Below are positions 1 to 5,744 of a stretch of DNA of 6,170 nucleotides, in pieces (position 1 is the stretch's first letter; the number at the start of each line of letters is the position of its first letter). Origin of the DNA: UBA12014 sp029248335 (lineage in GTDB: Bacteria; Planctomycetota; Phycisphaerae; Phycisphaerales; SM1A02); contig JAQWJM010000012.1 in the NCBI GenBank assembly GCA_029248335.1, positions 1-6,170 of the forward strand, given 5' to 3'. Below the pieces are notes generated by a model. The model saw only the letters and a program-made list of their open reading frames with translations, was not told where the DNA came from and made no database searches. Position numbers and translations under genes: made by a program.

Positions 1-1
1 C

Positions 2-685
2 TGGGCGATCGCGAGCCTCGGCCCGATTAACCTCGCCTGCATCGTGGTGTTGTTCGCCGGCGTACCGGCGCGGATCGCCCGACACGAGGTCCATCACGTG
101 GACCACGTCGCACCGCCCCGCTACGTCGACCTCCTCGCGAGCAACCGCGCCCTGTTGCCGCTGTCCTATGCCCTCATCGGCGCGTTGAGCCCGCTGATGC
201 CGTACCTGCTGGACGACCTCGGCGCCTCGCTCTGGTGGCAGACCCCGCTCGCCGCGACCTGGATGTTCGCCCGCGTCGCGGGCATCGCGATCCTGCGGCG
301 CTGGTCGTGGTGGCACGGCCGATGGGACGCCACCCTGCTCGGCGGCGGACTGCTGGTCGGCGGTTACGTCGCGGTCGTCGCCGCGCCGAACATCAGCGCG
401 ATCGTGATCGCCCTGATCGTCTTCGGTCTCGGACAGGCGGTCACCTACTACGCCGCGATGTACTACGTGATGCGGGTCGGTGACGCGGACGTCGACGCCG
501 CGAGCACCCACGAGGGACTCATCGGCGTCGGATACGGCGTCGGTCCCGCCGCGGCGCTGGTGGGCGTGACGGTGGGCGGCGTGACCGCGGTCATCGCGGC
601 CAGCCTGGTGCTGCCCGCGGCGACGCTCTGGCCGGCCCTTCGGCCGTATCTTCGGGGAAGACGCGCCGAACGCCGCGGCGGTTGA
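2..685 (+). CDS. MFS transporter, C-terminal part (5' end outside window)
   Basis: The frame is open from the first complete codon at position 2, so the gene begins upstream and a GTG at 44 is internal rather than the start. The visible 227 residues contain about five hydrophobic stretches separated by short basic loops, for example 'LLPLSYALIGALSPLMPYLL', a segment after 'DATLLGGG', one around 'ISAIVIALIVFGLGQ', and two near the C-terminus around 'GLIGVGYGVGP' and 'VTAVIAASLVLP'. This glycine- and alanine-rich pattern, with a Thr-His-Glu-Gly-Leu-Ile-Gly stretch before a late helix, resembles the second half of a 12-helix major facilitator superfamily permease of the cytoplasmic membrane. The tail is short, basic and cytoplasmic (RGRRAERRGG). 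The substrate cannot be told. The downstream gene runs toward it with a 13-base gap, so the two are not co-transcribed. The MFS call rests on topology and general resemblance, not on a diagnostic motif. Confidence 0.75.
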   Translation, partial: WAIASLGPINLACIVVLFAGVPARIARHEVHHVDHVAPPRYVDLLASNRALLPLSYALIGALSPLMPYLLDDLGASLWWQTPLAATWMFARVAGIAILRRWSWWHGRWDATLLGGGLLVGGYVAVVAAPNISAIVIALIVFGLGQAVTYYAAMYYVMRVGDADVDAASTHEGLIGVGYGVGPAAALVGVTVGGVTAVIAASLVLPAATLWPALRPYLRGRRAERRGG

Positions 686-691
686 ACCGCC
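677..691. other. Short inverted repeat across the transporter stop codon
   Basis: GGCGGT (677-682) and ACCGCC (686-691) are perfectly complementary around a three-base loop that is the TGA stop codon. It lies in the 13-base gap between two convergent genes, where a bidirectional terminator could sit. There is no T-tract on either side, so it is not a canonical intrinsic terminator, and a GC-rich 6-bp stem may be chance. Confidence 0.25.
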
Positions 692-698
692 CGTGATC

Positions 699-2132
699 TC
701 AACCGGCCGGCGGCGTTCCATCGATCAGGAGTCGAAGACACGACTCGAGGTCCGGGGTCTCGAATCGGAAGCCGTGATCGCTCAGGATGGTCGGGGTCGC
801 CTCCACGCCCTCCAGCAGGAGCGGTCCCGCCATGCGGCCGAAGAGGATCTTCGCGGCGAACCCGGGCATCGGCGCGATCGCCGGACGCCGCAGCACCTGG
901 CCGAGCGCCTTCGCGAACGTCCGCTGGTCGACCGGTTCGGGCGCGGTGGCGTTCACCGGTCCCACGTAGCGGTCGTCGATCATCACGCGGTGCAGCACCC
1001 CGAGAAGGTCGTCGATCCCGATCCAGCTCAGGCCCTGCCGGCCGGAACCGAGCGGACCACCCGCCCCCAACTTGAAGGGGGGAATCATCTTCTGGAGCGC
1101 GCCACCCTTCGGGGTGAGCACCACGCCGATGCGAGGGTGCACCACGCGAATGCCCGCCTTCCGGGCGGCGTCGGCGGCGTCCTCCCACGCGACGGAGACG
1201 TCGGGGAGAAATCCATCGCCCGCGGCGGACGACTCGTCGACCCGCTCCGACCGGTTCCCGTAGAAACCGACCGCGCTCGCCGAGACGAACACCGAGGGTG
1301 GCGTGGTCATCGCCGCGAGGGTCTCGGCGATCAACCGCGTCCCGTCGACCCGCGAATCGCGGATGATCCTCATGCGTTCCGGAGTCCAGCGGCGATCCGC
1401 GATGCCCGCACCCGCGAGGTGCACCACCGCGTCCGCGCCGTCGAAGGCCGCGGCATCGATTTCGCCACGGGCGGGATCCCAGCGGTACTCCCCCGCGCTC
1501 GCATCCGGCGTGCGGCGCACGAGATGACGAACCACGTGGCCACCGGTCCGGAGGAAGGCGGTGAGCTGGGTGCCGATCAGGCCGCTCGCCCCGGTGATCA
1601 CCACGGTCTGCGGCGCGACGTCGCCGGCGTCCGCGTGCCGACGCAGATCGGCGGCGGTCCGGTAGTGGCGATATACGAACATCTTCGCGAGGTCGCGGCG
1701 CACCAGGCCCGCCCCGAGGCCGCCGAGCGGGCCCATGGGCATTCGGTACGCGATGGAATCCCGCAGCCTGCTGGACGACGCGTCACCCTCGATCTCGAAG
1801 AACTCGTGACGGTGGTGCCAGGCCCCGAACGGCCCCGAGACCTGAACGTCGATGAATCGCTCGCCGGGAACCGCCTCCTCGATCCGGGCCCGCCATCGCT
1901 TCCGGACGAACGGGGCGATCGGAACCGAGAGCACCGTCTCGACGCCGGGACGAAGCGGGCCGGAATCCTCGATGACCCGGACGTCCTGCCACGGCGGGAG
2001 AAGCCGATCGAGCGCCCCCGCCCGGAAGTGCCAGTCCGCGACCTCGGTCTTCGAGACCGGCATCTCGGACTCGCACCGGAAGGTCCGGTCACCGGCATCG
2101 GTGCCATGTTCGATTCGTGGTTGGTCGGGCAC
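699..2132 (-). CDS. SRPBCC domain fused to TIGR01777-family NAD(P)-dependent epimerase
   Basis: The product is 477 residues from the GTG at 2132. Residues about 16-155 form an SRPBCC/START-like fold: a first strand 'RTFRCESEMPVS' followed by 'DWHFRAGALDRLLPPW', a typical opening for this fusion. Residues about 176-475 are an extended SDR/epimerase: Rossmann motif TGASGLIG (about 181-187), HLAG (238-241), SASAVGFYG with the tyrosine at about 291, and the family stretch around 'KMIPPFKLGAGGPLGSG' (about 349-365) followed by SWIGIDD. These match the YfcH-like TIGR01777 family, where SRPBCC fusions are common and substrates are mostly unknown. I chose GTG 2132 because AGGGAG (2143-2138 on the minus strand) lies 5 bases upstream and all recognisable domain sequence is kept. 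ATG 2195 or ATG 2273 would add 21 or 47 residues with no recognisable domain. The family call is firm; the start is moderately sure and the reaction is unknown. Confidence 0.92.
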   Translation of the reverse strand: MPDQPRIEHGTDAGDRTFRCESEMPVSKTEVADWHFRAGALDRLLPPWQDVRVIEDSGPLRPGVETVLSVPIAPFVRKRWRARIEEAVPGERFIDVQVSGPFGAWHHRHEFFEIEGDASSSRLRDSIAYRMPMGPLGGLGAGLVRRDLAKMFVYRHYRTAADLRRHADAGDVAPQTVVITGASGLIGTQLTAFLRTGGHVVRHLVRRTPDASAGEYRWDPARGEIDAAAFDGADAVVHLAGAGIADRRWTPERMRIIRDSRVDGTRLIAETLAAMTTPPSVFVSASAVGFYGNRSERVDESSAAGDGFLPDVSVAWEDAADAARKAGIRVVHPRIGVVLTPKGGALQKMIPPFKLGAGGPLGSGRQGLSWIGIDDLLGVLHRVMIDDRYVGPVNATAPEPVDQRTFAKALGQVLRRPAIAPMPGFAAKILFGRMAGPLLLEGVEATPTILSDHGFRFETPDLESCLRLLIDGTPPAG

Positions 2133-2137
2133 GGGGG

Positions 2138-2143
2138 CTCCCT
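2138..2143 (-). promoter_or_regulatory. Shine-Dalgarno AGGGAG deciding the GTG start of the epimerase gene
   Basis: On the minus strand AGGGAG is followed by five C residues and then the GTG at 2132-2130. No comparably placed purine-rich site precedes the in-frame ATG at 2195, which makes the shorter protein the better reading. Confidence 0.5.
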
Positions 2144-2187
2144 GGCGTGATTCATGGCGGCCGACGGCCGGCGATTGGGCTTCGTCG

Positions 2188-2201
2188 CGGACCATGGTCC
2201 G
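2188..2201. promoter_or_regulatory. Perfect 14-bp palindrome in the divergent intergenic region, possible operator
   Basis: CGGACCATGGTCCG reads identically on both strands. It lies between the divergent epimerase and isomerase genes, about 56 bases upstream of the first and 75 upstream of the second, where a dimeric regulator could control both. No regulator gene is adjacent and no second copy was noticed. If the epimerase actually began at the ATG at 2195, the palindrome would cover that start codon instead. Confidence 0.3.
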
Positions 2202-2263
2202 GACGCACCGCGTTGGGAAAGCCGCTCCGTCTCCGGAAAACCCCCTCCGTGGCGTCGAGACCC

Positions 2264-2269
2264 TACCAT
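2264..2269 (+). promoter_or_regulatory. Possible -10 element (TACCAT) for the isomerase gene
   Basis: TACCAT fits the TANNNT form of a sigma-70-type -10 box and ends 6 bases before the ATG at 2276. Transcription from the expected distance would begin at or next to the start codon, giving a leaderless mRNA. This agrees with the lack of a Shine-Dalgarno sequence ahead of the gene. No convincing -35 hexamer is visible. Confidence 0.25.
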
Positions 2270-2275
2270 TCACGC

Positions 2276-2869
2276 ATGCCAGCCACCGACATCGAGGCCC
2301 GGATCCGGACCCTGCTCGCGGAACGACGCGTTCGACTCGACGCGGCCCTCGCCAGCATCGACGCGGACCCGGATTCGGTCGTCCGGCTCCTTCAGGCGAT
2401 CGAGGCGACGGTTCGACGCGGCGGCACCATCCTGACCTGCGGAAACGGTGGCTCGGCCGCCGAGGCCCTGCATCTCGCCGAAGAGTTGATCGGCCGCTAC
2501 CGAGGCGACCGACCCCCGATCCGGAGCATGTGCCTCAACGCGGATCCGACCGCCCTGACCTGCATCGCCAACGACTTCGGCTTCGAGGCGATCTTCGCCC
2601 GGCAGGTCGAAGCGATGGCCACCGACCTCGACGCGCTCGTGATCTTCTCGACCTCCGGCCGCAGCCCCAACCTGCTCGCCGCGCTCGAAGCGGCCCGGGC
2701 CCGGAACGCGACCACCATCGGCTTCCTCGGTGGAGACGGCGGCGAGGCCCGCGCCCTCTGCGACGTCTCGGTGGTGGTCGGCGGGCGGGACTCCGCCGCG
2801 ATCCAGGAGGTCCACCAGTTCCTGATGCACGCCTGTTGCGAACAGTTTGAAACCGATTCAAACACCTGA
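2276..2869 (+). CDS. gmhA: GmhA-type SIS-domain sugar-phosphate isomerase (D-sedoheptulose 7-phosphate isomerase-like)
   Basis: This 197-residue protein has the length and motif order of GmhA, the cytoplasmic enzyme converting sedoheptulose 7-phosphate to D-glycero-D-manno-heptose 7-phosphate, the first step toward ADP- or GDP-heptose. A helical N-terminus (1-47) is followed by the SIS domain: CGNGGS (55-60, phosphate loop), a helix with HLAEELIGRYR, NDFGFEAIFARQ (99-110), STSGRS (125-130) and the C-terminal helix IQEVHQFLMH. H66, E70, Q177 and H185 fall where GmhA enzymes bind their active-site metal, so the site looks intact. The related DnaA-binding protein DiaA is the main alternative; the retained metal ligands favour GmhA. 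ATG 2276 starts just before the family's N-terminal helix, while upstream in-frame starts add non-family sequence. No other heptose gene (gmhB, hldE) is visible. The next gene follows after 45 bases, so this may be the first gene of an operon. Confidence 0.85.
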   Translation: MPATDIEARIRTLLAERRVRLDAALASIDADPDSVVRLLQAIEATVRRGGTILTCGNGGSAAEALHLAEELIGRYRGDRPPIRSMCLNADPTALTCIANDFGFEAIFARQVEAMATDLDALVIFSTSGRSPNLLAALEAARARNATTIGFLGGDGGEARALCDVSVVVGGRDSAAIQEVHQFLMHACCEQFETDSNT

Positions 2870-2914
2870 TCCCACGTCCGCCCGCGTCACGCCCTCCTGT
2901 CGACCGAGAACACG

Positions 2915-3997
2915 ATGCCGACTTCACCTTCCACTTCCGCCCGCGGCTCGATCATCGGAACCCTGCTGGTCCGGATCCTCGTTCCGCTCTGGGTCGTCGC
3001 CGGCGCGAGCGTCAAGCTCTACACCCTGAATCCGAAGCTCCTGCCCGAACCGGTGCTGCTGGTGGTGCGGGACTCGGCCCGACTCTTCGAGATCACCGAC
3101 CTCAACTGGTGGCTCGGGTTCTCGCTCCGGTCGATGATCGGCGTCGAGATCATGCTGGCCCTGGTGATGTTCGCGTCGCCCAAGCTCGCCCGCTTCGCCG
3201 CGAGTTTCATTCTCACGGTGTTCCTCGCGGTGCTGGTCGCGACGATGGCGATGGCCGCGAATCGAGATGGCATCAGCGCGATCTGGAGCGGCAGCTGCGG
3301 CTGCTTCGGATCGGTCAGTCCACCCCCGCTCGGCATGTTCGCGATCGACGCCCTGATGCTGCTTGGCGTGATCTTCCTCCGACCGATCCGGGAAGCCGCG
3401 ATTCCGGCCCGGTTCGGATCCGTCCTCGCCGCGGCGGCGATCGGCTTCGGCCTCGCGTTCAGCGTCCCCTCGCCCAAGATCACGATCACTGTTCCAGCGG
3501 TCCCGGCGCCGGTCGATTCCGCGGACGGCGACGCCACCGCGACACCCGACGTCACGAAGGCCGCCGGCTGGGGTCCCGCACCCACCGAAATCGAACCGTT
3601 CTACGTCGCGGACTTCGCGAGCTGGGTCGGCACGCCGCTCTCGTCGCAGCCCCTGGCGAGGCTCATCTCGAGACCGCTGCCCGACTGGATCGACACCGAT
3701 CGATTCCATCTGGTGCTCTACCGCGAAGACTGCGAGCACTGCCACACCCTGCTCGAGGATCATTTTCTCGGTCCGCTGGACACTCCGGCCATCGCGGTCG
3801 CGGTCCAGGACATCGATCCCGCCAACGCCCTTGCCATGCCCTGCGATGAATGCCTCCTGCACACGCTTCCCGAGGGTCCGCAGTACGTCATCTCCACGCC
3901 GATCCTGATGACGATCGAAGGGGGCACGGTCCTCGCCGTCTGCGAGGATTCCGAGGATCAGGCCGTCGTGGTCGCCACCCTCGACGCAACGCCCTGA
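2915..3997 (+). CDS. MauE/DoxX-like redox membrane protein with C-terminal thioredoxin-like domain
   Basis: This 360-residue protein has two modules. Residues about 11-187 hold roughly five membrane segments (about 13-33, 66-88, 92-114, 137-156, 167-186), with SCGCFG at 127-132 between the third and fourth. The Cys-Gly-Cys-Phe-Gly signature and topology resemble MauE/DoxX-type proteins that pass reducing equivalents across the membrane. A Pro/Ala/Asp-rich linker (about 188-215) leads to a soluble domain: FYVADFASWVG (229-239), a strand 'HLVLYRED', C273-E-H-C276-H277, a second pair C310-D-E-C313, STP at 327-329 where thioredoxins carry their cis-proline, and a late C343. With a cytoplasmic N-terminus and five helices, both the CGC and the soluble domain would lie outside the membrane. 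The soluble domain recurs in the next two genes. The ribosome site is weak (GAGAA). The MauE-like call is good; the thioredoxin fold is inferred from motif order, and the partner is unknown. Confidence 0.8.
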   Translation: MPTSPSTSARGSIIGTLLVRILVPLWVVAGASVKLYTLNPKLLPEPVLLVVRDSARLFEITDLNWWLGFSLRSMIGVEIMLALVMFASPKLARFAASFILTVFLAVLVATMAMAANRDGISAIWSGSCGCFGSVSPPPLGMFAIDALMLLGVIFLRPIREAAIPARFGSVLAAAAIGFGLAFSVPSPKITITVPAVPAPVDSADGDATATPDVTKAAGWGPAPTEIEPFYVADFASWVGTPLSSQPLARLISRPLPDWIDTDRFHLVLYREDCEHCHTLLEDHFLGPLDTPAIAVAVQDIDPANALAMPCDECLLHTLPEGPQYVISTPILMTIEGGTVLAVCEDSEDQAVVVATLDATP

Positions 3998-4009
3998 GAT
4001 GCGAATCGG

Positions 4010-4072
4010 CCGACGTCCCGCGAAACCGTCGGGAAGGCTGTCCGAAACGCCTCCGAAGGTCCGATGCCTTCC
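4010..4072 (+). other. Possible stem-loops in the 112-base gap between redox genes 1 and 2
   Basis: CCGACG (4010-4015) can pair with CGTCGG (4027-4032) around an 11-base loop. GGAAGGC (4032-4038) can pair with GCCTTCC (4066-4072) around 27 bases. This is the longest gap inside the cluster and the only one with such pairing. Neither stem is followed by a T-run, so if meaningful they would more likely affect mRNA processing or stability than terminate transcription. Chance pairing in GC-rich DNA is a real alternative. Confidence 0.2.
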
Positions 4073-4099
4073 GGTTCCAGTTCGATTCCACCTGTCGAT

Positions 4100-4103
4100 G
4101 GAG
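4100..4103 (+). promoter_or_regulatory. Shine-Dalgarno GGAG for the lipoprotein gene
   Basis: GGAG lies six bases before the ATG at 4110 and is the clearest ribosome site in the three-gene cluster. A competing GAGGA (4136-4140) lies five bases before a later in-frame ATG at 4146, so translation could begin at either. Confidence 0.45.
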
Positions 4104-4109
4104 CCACCC

Positions 4110-4718
4110 ATGACCGACATGCCCAACCGGCTCACGAGGATGACCATGATCACCGCGAATCCCACCACGACCCGACTCCTCCCGCTGCTCGCGGCCGCCC
4201 TCCTCACGCTCGGCTGCGAACCAGCCTCGGAGCAGTCCTCGACGCCGCCCGCCGGCGGATCGGCCCCCGCCGCGAACGCCGATCCCTGGGGGGCGATGCC
4301 GACCGAGGTCGAGCCTTTCTACTTCACCGATTTCGACGCCTGGGTGGGCAAGCCGCTCGCCGATCAGGATCTCGCGCGGCTCATCAACCGCCCGATTCCC
4401 GAGGCCCTCAAGACCGGTCGCGGTTTCGTGATGTTCTATCGAACCGACTGCGAACACTGCCATCAGATGCTGGAGCAGTGGTTCACCGCCTCCGTTCCGG
4501 CGCCGACCGTCGCGGTCCAGGTCCCCGACACGGATCCGGCGAACGCGATGCCGTTCCCGTCCACCATCGTCGAGAAGCGTGCGCTGCCCGGCGGCCCCGA
4601 CTACGTGATCCAGACGCCCGCGCTCTTCGCGGTCCGGGACGGCGTGATCACCGGCTTCGCGAACGATCCCGACGACGTCGCCGCGGTCGAAGCCTGCCTC
4701 GCCTCCAACGCCGACTGA
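4110..4718 (+). CDS. Lipoprotein with thioredoxin-like CxxCH domain
   Basis: Read from ATG 4110 the product is 202 residues. A basic n-region and a hydrophobic stretch 'LLPLLAAALLTLGC' end at a lipobox cysteine, C36, followed by a Ser/Pro/Ala/Gly linker (about 37-58); the -3 residue is threonine, allowed but uncommon. Residues about 60-200 are homologous to the C-terminal domain of the preceding gene: about 38 of 66 residues are identical without gaps from W60 to F125 by hand count. It keeps C114-E-H-C117-H118 and the cis-proline-like QTP (168-170), but the second CxxC of its neighbours is replaced by S151 and V154 and the late cysteine is absent. It is probably a lipid-anchored thiol-disulfide carrier acting on the same side of the membrane as the flanking proteins. 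Start 4146 would give 190 residues and a more usual 23-residue signal peptide; 4110 gives a more basic n-region and a good GGAG. Substrate unknown. Confidence 0.75.
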   Translation: MTDMPNRLTRMTMITANPTTTRLLPLLAAALLTLGCEPASEQSSTPPAGGSAPAANADPWGAMPTEVEPFYFTDFDAWVGKPLADQDLARLINRPIPEALKTGRGFVMFYRTDCEHCHQMLEQWFTASVPAPTVAVQVPDTDPANAMPFPSTIVEKRALPGGPDYVIQTPALFAVRDGVITGFANDPDDVAAVEACLASNAD

Positions 4719-4742
4719 CATCGACCACCACCGAGTCGCACC

Positions 4743-5744
4743 ATGTCCAACACCGTACGAATCGCCCTCGCCATCTTCCTCATCGCGGCCGCCATCTGCA
4801 TCGCCATCTTCGGCGAAGCCGCGATGCCGGTCTGGCTGATCGGCCTCGGTGCGAAGGCCGGAGACACGCCGGCCGCCGGCGCGGAGATCGCCGCCAAGGC
4901 CACCATCGGCGCCGCGGCGGCCCTCGCAGGCATGCTGCTCGCGCTCGGCCGACGGGGCCGGGGCCCGGCCATCGTGGTCGCGGGCCTCGTCGTCTTCTCC
5001 GGCATCGCCGACGCGTCGGCGGAGTTCGCGCTCGACACCACGGCGGTCGGCCTCATCCGGCCCGCGATCCAGGTGATCGTCGGTCTCGCGGCCGCGTTCA
5101 TCCTCCTCCGCACGACGCCGGATCCCGAACGACTTCGCCATCCCCTGATGGCCGGCTTCGGCGTGGTGCTCTCGCTGGTGGCGGGCGCGGCGATCGCCGG
5201 CAACGTGCAAGTGGGCATCACCCCCGAATCGATCACCCGGGGCCGCGGTGAGGATGGTCGATTCATCGTCCACGATCTCACCGCGGGCGTGTGGGAGGAT
5301 TGGAAGGGACTCCCCCTCGAGGAGACCGGAGTCCTCGAGCATCTTCCACAGCTGCGCGGACTGAGCCAGGACCAACCGACCCTCGTCGCCCTCTACCGAC
5401 CGAACTGCGGCGCGTGCCACGATCTCTTCGACGGCTATTTCGGGGAGAGCCTCTCCGCCCGCGTGATCGCGGTCGAAATCCCCCCCGCGGAAGGCGTCGA
5501 GCTGACGGAATCGGATCTTCCCGAGGACGTCTACTGCGATGGCTGCGTCCGCCTCAAGCTCCCCGAGGGCCCGGTCTGGCTCGCGGAATCGCCGGTGCTG
5601 GTGGGCCTCATCGACGGCAAGGTGGCCTGCGTGTCGGTCGACGACTTCCAGCGATGCGTCGACGGCATGGTCGAAGCCGCCGATCTCCAGTTCGCCCTCG
5701 AATTCGAGGAAACGAACGAGCGGAACGACGAATCCTCACCCTGA
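4743..5744 (+). CDS. Multi-pass membrane protein with C-terminal thioredoxin-like CxxCH domain
   Basis: This 333-residue protein has about five hydrophobic segments (about 6-24, 51-69, 75-94, 102-122, 136-153) and a soluble C-terminal domain that five helices would place outside the membrane. The membrane part has only one cysteine (C19, inside the first helix) and no CGCFG, so it is not an obvious copy of the MauE-like module two genes upstream. The soluble domain matches its neighbours: strand 'TLVALYRPN', C222-G-A-C225-H226, second pair C265-D-G-C268, LPEGP and ESP (282-284) at the cis-proline position, late C296 and an extra C305. The 18 residues from the second cysteine of the second pair to just after the proline align with gene 1 without gaps. 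The acidic tail (EFEETNERNDESSP) is unique to this copy. It starts 24 bases after the lipoprotein gene, with only a weak ribosome site, suggesting an operon. I do not recognise the membrane module. Confidence 0.75.
   Translation: MSNTVRIALAIFLIAAAICIAIFGEAAMPVWLIGLGAKAGDTPAAGAEIAAKATIGAAAALAGMLLALGRRGRGPAIVVAGLVVFSGIADASAEFALDTTAVGLIRPAIQVIVGLAAAFILLRTTPDPERLRHPLMAGFGVVLSLVAGAAIAGNVQVGITPESITRGRGEDGRFIVHDLTAGVWEDWKGLPLEETGVLEHLPQLRGLSQDQPTLVALYRPNCGACHDLFDGYFGESLSARVIAVEIPPAEGVELTESDLPEDVYCDGCVRLKLPEGPVWLAESPVLVGLIDGKVACVSVDDFQRCVDGMVEAADLQFALEFEETNERNDESSP

Noticed and set aside
693..2150. A 485-codon plus-strand open frame opposite the epimerase gene.
   Set aside because: The minus strand encodes a complete, recognisable SRPBCC-epimerase protein; the plus translation is Arg/His/Asp-rich with no family features.
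2238..2246. A short A-run then C-run (AAAACCCCC) with nearby repeated CTCCGT words, considered as a regulatory repeat.
   Set aside because: The words are short, irregularly spaced and have no symmetry; nothing supports a function.
2133..2273. Longer N-terminus of the epimerase from ATG 2273 (524 residues) or ATG 2195.
   Set aside because: The extra residues carry no domain or signal peptide, the 2273 start would leave almost no space before the divergent isomerase, and GTG 2132 has a well-placed AGGGAG.
2117..2275. An N-terminal extension of the isomerase from ATG 2117 (53 extra residues).
   Set aside because: The extension overlaps the divergent gene's start region, is Arg/Gly-rich and unlike GmhA N-termini; the ATG at 2276 gives the normal family length.
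4140..4157. ATGACCATGATCACC resembles the start of E. coli lacZ (Met-Thr-Met-Ile-Thr), hinting at vector contamination.
   Set aside because: The match is only a few codons, continues in frame into a native lipoprotein signal peptide, and the flanking DNA is the same high-GC coding sequence on both sides.
3888..5420. A 510-codon open frame on the minus strand, antisense to the redox genes, and a similar 427-codon frame at 2924-4207.
   Set aside because: Their translations are low-complexity Arg/Gly/Asp-rich sequence with no motif, as expected for antisense frames of GC-biased genes, while the plus frames hold coherent domains and signal peptides.
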